Assembly (NCBI GenBank): GCA_003427395.1
Contig: BFEA01000034.1
Coordinates: forward strand, 1,015,139-1,041,708
Length of the DNA stretch: 26,570 nt
Direction of reading: 5' to 3'
Source of the DNA: Chara braunii
Taxonomy: Eukaryota > Streptophyta > Charophyceae > Charales > Characeae
The notes under the pieces are model-generated. The model searched no databases, was not told the origin of the DNA, and saw nothing but the letters and a program-made list of their open reading frames with translations. A program made the translations under genes and the position numbers. Of the stretch, positions 23,051 to 26,570 are shown piece by piece (position 1 is the first letter of the stretch; each line of letters opens with the position of its first letter).

Positions 23051-23423
23051 GTGAGCGTTTTGGGCAGTCTGAAAATCCTGAATGGTCATAAAGTGATGAA
23101 AGGTCCGAAGACCCTGAAAACCACCTGTTTAGGCAGGCTGCATCCTGAAGTGGTCAAGTGAGAGTTTTTGACAGTCTGAAAATCATGAATGGTCCTGAAG
23201 TGGTGAAAGGTCCGAAGACCATGAAAACCACCCTTCACCACTTGAGGATGCAGTCTGCCTAAACATGTCGTTTTCAGGGTCTTCGGAGCTTTCACCACTT
23301 CAGGATCATTCAGGATTTTCAGACCTGAATGGTCCTGAAGTGTTGAAAGGTCCGAAGACCCTGAAAACCACCTGTTTAGGCAGGCTACATCCTGAAGTGG
23401 TGAAGGGTGTCCTGAAGTGGTGA
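23051..23423. repeat. Foldback array of direct and inverted ~107-bp units
   Basis: Direct units start at 23051 and about 23158. An inverted unit occupies about 23232-23322, and another direct unit about 23323-23423. Unit blocks are CAGTCTGAAAATCCTGAATG, GTCCTGAAGTGGTGAAAGGT, CCGAAGACCCTGAAAACCAC, CTGTTTAGGCAGGCTGCATC and CTGAAGTGGTGAAGGG. The inverted member carries TTCACCACTT, GCAGTCTGCCTAAACA, TTTTCAGGGTCTTCGGA and ACCACTTCAGGA. The RNA of this region could fold into a long hairpin. Confidence 0.85.
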
Positions 23424-23440
23424 TGAAAAATACGGCTGTT

Positions 23441-23464
23441 GTTAACCTTCTCTCGAAGGTTAAC
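23441..23464. repeat. Short perfect hairpin
   Basis: GTTAACCTTC, TCTC loop, GAAGGTTAAC. A perfect 10-bp stem with a 4-base loop, just right of the foldback array. Confidence 0.8.
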
Positions 23465-23513
23465 GTGACATTTTGTATATATTTTTTTCCTTTCGTTGTT
23501 TTTTTTTCAATTT

Positions 23514-23611
23514 ATGAAATACCTTCAAAAGTTAAGGTATATGTTAAAATACCCCTACAAGATGCGGGTAGAGCGGAGTGTCGTTTAACTTTTCAAAAGT
23601 TGGTGAAGCGC
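23514..23611. repeat. ~100-bp direct repeat, right member
   Basis: Partner of 22219-22318 in the same orientation, with scattered substitutions. Confidence 0.85.
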
Positions 23612-24120
23612 CAGTGTACTATTTCCATTAAAGTTCTTCCAGTTGAGTGTAATGCTACATCGCGAGCTACCCCGACCGGATTCTACTTATATGTGAGATG
23701 GGTCGTCCGCCAAACAACGAATTTCCCCGCCTCTATCAACAACTTTTCTAAAAACACGAGTGAAAAAAAAGAAACTATTAGTAATGCGAGTTCGTGCACC
23801 GCCCACCAGCTGTCACAAAAAGGCGCGAAAAACAGAGAGTCGAGGTTTTGGCCCACATGCGCCGTGTAGTTTAGTTTTCAACAATTGTGTTATTGTAGAA
23901 GGCGAAAAACGGGCATTGAATACTCCTTGTAATTAATTTCATGCATCTAATCTCGTCAGAATTCAAACTTGGATATGCATTTCAACACTCATGGGTGTAC
24001 CACATCTTATTCCTATGATTGGACAAACCATATTCTTGGGGGCCGTGATATGCCTGCAATTATTCTTTGACAAAGAGTACAATCCAAAAACGAGAGAAAA
24101 CTTGGTCTTACCATTCCTCG
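23612..24120. other. Unclassified stretch upstream of the SINE-like tail
   Basis: No domain recognised. The open frame 23417-23869 begins inside the foldback array and spans the hairpin and the direct repeat, so I do not treat it as a gene. A 52-codon frame at 23991-24149 runs into the T-rich tail. Confidence 0.4.
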
Positions 24121-24522
24121 TGCATTTTTATTTTTTTCTTTTTTTTTGAATTTTAAGTAAGCTATATTCTTCTCTCAATTTCACTTTACACTACCTACCT
24201 ACTACTACTCCTAATTATAGTCATACGGGGAAACCCACAACGGCCAGAACCGTGTTCAAGAGATAACATGTGGAGGTCGCTCCCAACCTATAGGTGGGCG
24301 ATACCTGTCAGAGGATAGTTGGTAGCATCGGGAACCATGCCAACAGGACCAATCCATATGGCTCCCCTCAGGTCCTTCCCCTACAAACATTAGCAAACTC
24401 TGCTCAATGTTGATCAGGCCAGTGGTCTATCTCTAGGTGGTGGGTGCCAAGCATTCTAGGGGGATTGAACCCACGACCTCGTGAACGTCATTTGCGAGTC
24501 TTACCAACCAAGTTAGGCATTT
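24121..24522 (-). mobile_element. tRNA-derived SINE-like element
   Basis: Read on the minus strand, GCCTAACTTGGTTGGTAAGA (24518-24499) resembles the tRNA A box and GGGTTCAATCCC (24472-24461) the B box. The box starts are about 46 bases apart, as in tRNA genes. These are the internal RNA polymerase III promoter elements of tRNA-derived SINEs. A tRNA-unrelated body follows. The candidate 3' end is A-rich (plus-strand T-rich tract 24126-24147). I do not see convincing target-site duplications, and ~400 bp is long for a plant SINE, so the 3' boundary is a guess. A tRNA gene is unlikely because a cloverleaf is not evident. Confidence 0.6.
24461..24518 (-). promoter_or_regulatory. Putative Pol III A box and B box
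   Basis: A-box-like AACTTGGTTGG and B-box-like GGTTCAATCCC on the minus strand, with tRNA-like spacing. The B-box consensus is GGTTCGANNCC; this copy has CAA in place of CGA, a change compatible with a decayed CpG. Confidence 0.6.
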
Positions 24523-24745
24523 GGATTTCCCCCCCCTTTATTAGTTGAATAGGAAAAATATGTGTAGAAAACTCCCTTAACTAAAATTAATAGAATACTA
24601 CAATGCCTATACCTCTCCCTCCATTCCCAACATGACCTCCTAACCAATCACAAAACTACTGGCTCCCCTTCCGAAAAGGCGGGATCTGTAAGCCTACCAT
24701 CAGTTTGTGAGATGATCGACAATTCCTCGTAGTTCCGCAATGTTA
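24523..24745. other. Stretch between SINE-like and CACTA-like sequence
   Basis: No gene or element seen. A C run is at 24529-24536. Confidence 0.4.
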
Positions 24746-24800
24746 CACTAGTAGAAAACTAAACTACACGCACTACTGACCAACACGTTTGGTCACTGCC
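24746..24800 (+). mobile_element. CACTA-type transposon terminus (one end only)
   Basis: CACTAGTAGAAAACTAAAC begins at 24746 and matches the typical CACTAGTAGAAAA end of plant CACTA (En/Spm) elements. A subterminal inverted pair, TGACCAA/TTTGGTCA, follows at 24777-24795. TTA precedes it and could be the 3-bp target duplication. I find no opposite TAGTG end in the remaining window, so the element is truncated, rearranged or extends beyond 26570. No transposase frame. Confidence 0.5.
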
Positions 24801-25026
24801 CTACCTGGGAGGGTTTACTTCTCATGGGTCCCTGCCATTCGATCTAAGAGCGCAAGAACACAATCTCAAATGGAGGATCAGTTTCCGCCCGCTTTCGTTT
24901 TTTTGCTTTCTCTTCGATCAACTTTTTTCTTTTTCCTCGTTTGAGATTTGTGTTCGTGCGATTTTTCAGATCGGATGGTAGGGACCCCTTGATACTTGAA
25001 ACCAGAAATGAACCCTCCCAAGTAGG
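24801..25026. repeat. Long imperfect hairpin (foldback)
   Basis: The left arm 24801-24876 (CTACCTGGGAGGGTTTACTT, GGGTCCCTGCCATTCGATCT, GAACACAATCTCAAATGGAGG in pieces) pairs with the right arm 24935-25026. Read in reverse complement, the right arm gives CTACTTGGGAGGGTTCATTT, GGGTCCCTACCATCCGATCT, CGAACACAAATCTCAAACGA. The right arm has about 16 extra bases. The spacer is ~58 bp and pyrimidine-rich. It lies directly inside the CACTA-like end. Confidence 0.85.
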
Positions 25027-25176
25027 GCTCGGTTGCACCTGCTCTAATGACATACAGCCACATATGTTTGAAACGAGCCTTCGAACTCACCGTCGGGCTG
25101 CATTCAGATAACCGTCACGGTGGCAGGTGTCTCTCCCCCTCTGTGTGCCCGCCTCCCCACTCGCGTCTGTGGGCTC

Positions 25177-25242
25177 GAGGTGCTGTGCCTGAAGATGTAG
25201 ATAGTTGTATTCACACTCGGCCCAAAACGAATATAGGTGAGT
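25177..25242. repeat. 66-bp direct repeat, left member
   Basis: GAGGTGCTGTGCCTGAAGAT through ATTCACACTCG to AATATAGGTGAGT. The partner at 25365-25430 has the same length and order; the period is 188 bp. Confidence 0.85.
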
Positions 25243-25263
25243 CGCGCAACATGGTAAAGTGTG

Positions 25264-25362
25264 CCCTCTCCCTGTCTTACACCCTGCCTCCCTCTCTCAC
25301 ACCCTCCCTCCATCTCTCACACCCTGCCTCCGAGTCCTCTCTTACGCCCTCCCTCCCTCCAT
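25264..25362. repeat. Pyrimidine-rich minisatellite
   Basis: Imperfect units of about 22-24 bp containing CTCACACCCTGCCTCC or CTTACGCCCTCCCTCC. Confidence 0.8.
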
Positions 25363-25364
25363 CA

Positions 25365-25430
25365 GAGGTGTTGTGCTTGAAGAGGTGGAGAGTTACATTC
25401 ACACTCGTCCTAAAAGTGAAATAGGTGGGT
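25365..25430. repeat. 66-bp direct repeat, right member
   Basis: Partner of 25177-25242. It continues into the hairpin that starts at 25442. Confidence 0.85.
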
Positions 25431-25441
25431 TTGCCTACCGT

Positions 25442-25523
25442 CTTCACCCGAATAGAACTGCCGATCATTATGGCCGTATTTTGTGATACAACCATAATGA
25501 TCGAGCATTCTATGTGGGTGAAG
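25442..25523. repeat. 32-bp-arm inverted repeat
   Basis: The left arm 25442-25473 starts CTTCACCC and ends CGATCATTATGG. The right arm 25492-25523 is its reverse complement at about 26 of 32 positions. The loop is 18 bases. It could form a cruciform or a short hairpin RNA. Confidence 0.85.
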
Positions 25524-25542
25524 ATGGTAGCGTGGTGATGTG

Positions 25543-25544
25543 CT

Positions 25545-25612
<68 letters not shown>
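25543..25612. repeat. (TC)n microsatellite
   Basis: TC dinucleotides with one TTC step near 25549, followed by a CTCCCTCC-rich pyrimidine tract to about 25685. Confidence 0.97.
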
Positions 25613-25614
<2 letters not shown>

Positions 25615-26181
25615 CCCACACTCCTCCCTCCCTACACCCTCCCTTTGCATCCCACCTTCCCTCCTCCCTCCCTCCCTACCTCCGTCCATTTGCTTAGGGC
25701 AACCCCATTTTCTGCAGGGGTGCTATTTGCAAGTGGTGCACGGGGGCTATCAAAGGAGTATGGGGGGGATCATGCCGTGAATGCAGAGAGGCAGGGGGAG
25801 GAGGAACACTAGAGGGAGGTTAAGTGCCTGGTCATGTAGGTAGGAGAAGGTCACCATTGAAATCTCGAGAGGCTGAAGCGGGAGAAGGACGAAGGGGGAG
25901 GGTAAGGATGCGGGATGAGAAGGATGAGAGGGTCCGGATTTGGTCGGTCGGGATGGGATGTGACGACAAACGAAGCCGAAGGAGAGCAATTGGCATAGGG
26001 TGAAGCATGCAAGGTAGGTTTACCGGGGTTAAGAAGGTTGTATAGGGAGATGCGTTCGAGTCGGAAACCCAATTTGCGAAGAAGGGGATGGGCAACATGC
26101 ATTGGGAGGACGTCGATCAGGATATTCGGAGAAGGAGAAGGTCGAAATGTCAGTCACTCACAATGAGGATGTAGGAACCTA
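25613..26181. other. Pyrimidine-rich then purine-rich stretch
   Basis: 25613-25690 is C/T-rich on the plus strand. From about 25740 to 26150 the plus strand is G/A-rich. Short open frames on both strands come from this skew; no domain recognised. Confidence 0.5.
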
Positions 26182-26570
26182 TGTGACACCCGTGGCCTAG
26201 GCCGCGGGCAATTCAGCCATCGTGGCCAGAAAAGTCGATCGCGGCCGTGGTTAGGAGGCCTAGTTTGCGGCCCGATTTTTTAAATATTTGTTTTGGCGTA
26301 AAAAAAACCGTGAAAAAAAACAAACAAAATATGAGTTTACAAAACTGTACAACCCCATATTTTATTTTTTTGAATTTGACTTGATTTATGAATTAAAAAA
26401 ATAATAAAAAATAAAATCAGTTAAAAAAATAAAAATAATAATAGATAAAAGAAAAGCAGGTTTTTTGTTTCTTCATTTTTTTCATGATTGGTATAGAATC
26501 AGAGTCCTCCTAAAACGTTTGCACAGGTAATTGTTTTTTTTTTCTTCTTCGTTTTTTTTTTTTTTTTTTT
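26182..26570. other. GC-rich patch passing into AT-rich end
   Basis: TGTGACACCC at 26182 resembles the TG start of some plant long terminal repeats, but nothing downstream supports that. A GC-rich patch (26191-26275) has the 10-base palindrome GGCCTAGGCC at 26194-26203 and GCGGCC words. The rest is A/T tracts, ending in a T run. Confidence 0.4.

Noticed and set aside
23417-23869. 150-residue plus-strand open frame
   Set aside because: It starts in the foldback array and crosses a hairpin and the 100-bp direct repeat. No recognisable domain.
23991-24149. 52-codon frame with a hydrophobic segment
   Set aside because: Short, unrecognised, and it ends in the T-rich tract of the SINE-like element; likely chance.
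24461-24518. A functional tRNA gene
   Set aside because: Promoter-like boxes are present but a full cloverleaf and acceptor stem are not evident.

Overview
This is eukaryotic, non-genic, repeat-rich DNA, most likely from a flowering plant. The pointers are long GA/CT, CA and TA microsatellites, an AT-rich background with homopolymer tracts, a terminus with the plant CACTA-type sequence CACTAGTAGAAAA, and a tRNA-like SINE head. I cannot name the species. I recognise no protein-coding gene, no classical tRNA or rRNA gene, no CRISPR array and no reverse-transcriptase or transposase domain. The open frames present are short and are explained by low-complexity sequence, microsatellites or the run of Ns.

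The largest feature is an assembly artefact. Bases 1-8238 and 12483-20720 are the same sequence at a constant offset of 12482, and the only differences I saw are two N calls in the first copy. The first copy stops exactly where a perfect 38-base Nextera (Tn5 mosaic-end) mate-pair junction adapter begins (8239-8276). The second copy instead runs on into ordinary sequence at 20721. In a circularised mate-pair fragment the adapter joins the fragment end to the fragment start. The layout therefore fits one fragment starting at 8277 and ending at 20720, about 12.4 kb in window coordinates including the 960-N gap. The simplest true order is 8277-11522, gap, 12483-26570, with 1-8238 redundant.

Layout of the non-redundant part. 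8277-9165: a compound microsatellite, then a GTTCGGG-rich element with inverted ends (E3). 9165-9791: microsatellites and a 240-bp tandem duplication. 9792-11522: unclassified sequence with a 103-bp tandem pair and a diverged ~0.67-kb-spaced duplication, ending in (CT)n. 11523-12482: the N gap. 12483-20720: (GA)n, a tandem array of ~145-bp palindromic units, a 184-bp tandem pair, several kb of AT-rich sequence, and two members of the GTTCGGG family. 20721-26570: an inverted family member (E4), purine-rich sequence, CA/GA microsatellite, a second foldback array lying between 100-bp direct repeats, a minus-strand SINE-like element, a CACTA-like end beside a ~226-bp hairpin, a pyrimidine-rich minisatellite block with another hairpin, a polypurine stretch and an AT-rich end.

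Nothing here forms an operon or pathway. The biology is that of repeats: two foldback/palindromic satellite arrays with similar sequence, a family of GTTCGGG-ended elements lying at TA-rich sites, and remnants of a SINE and a CACTA-like transposon.
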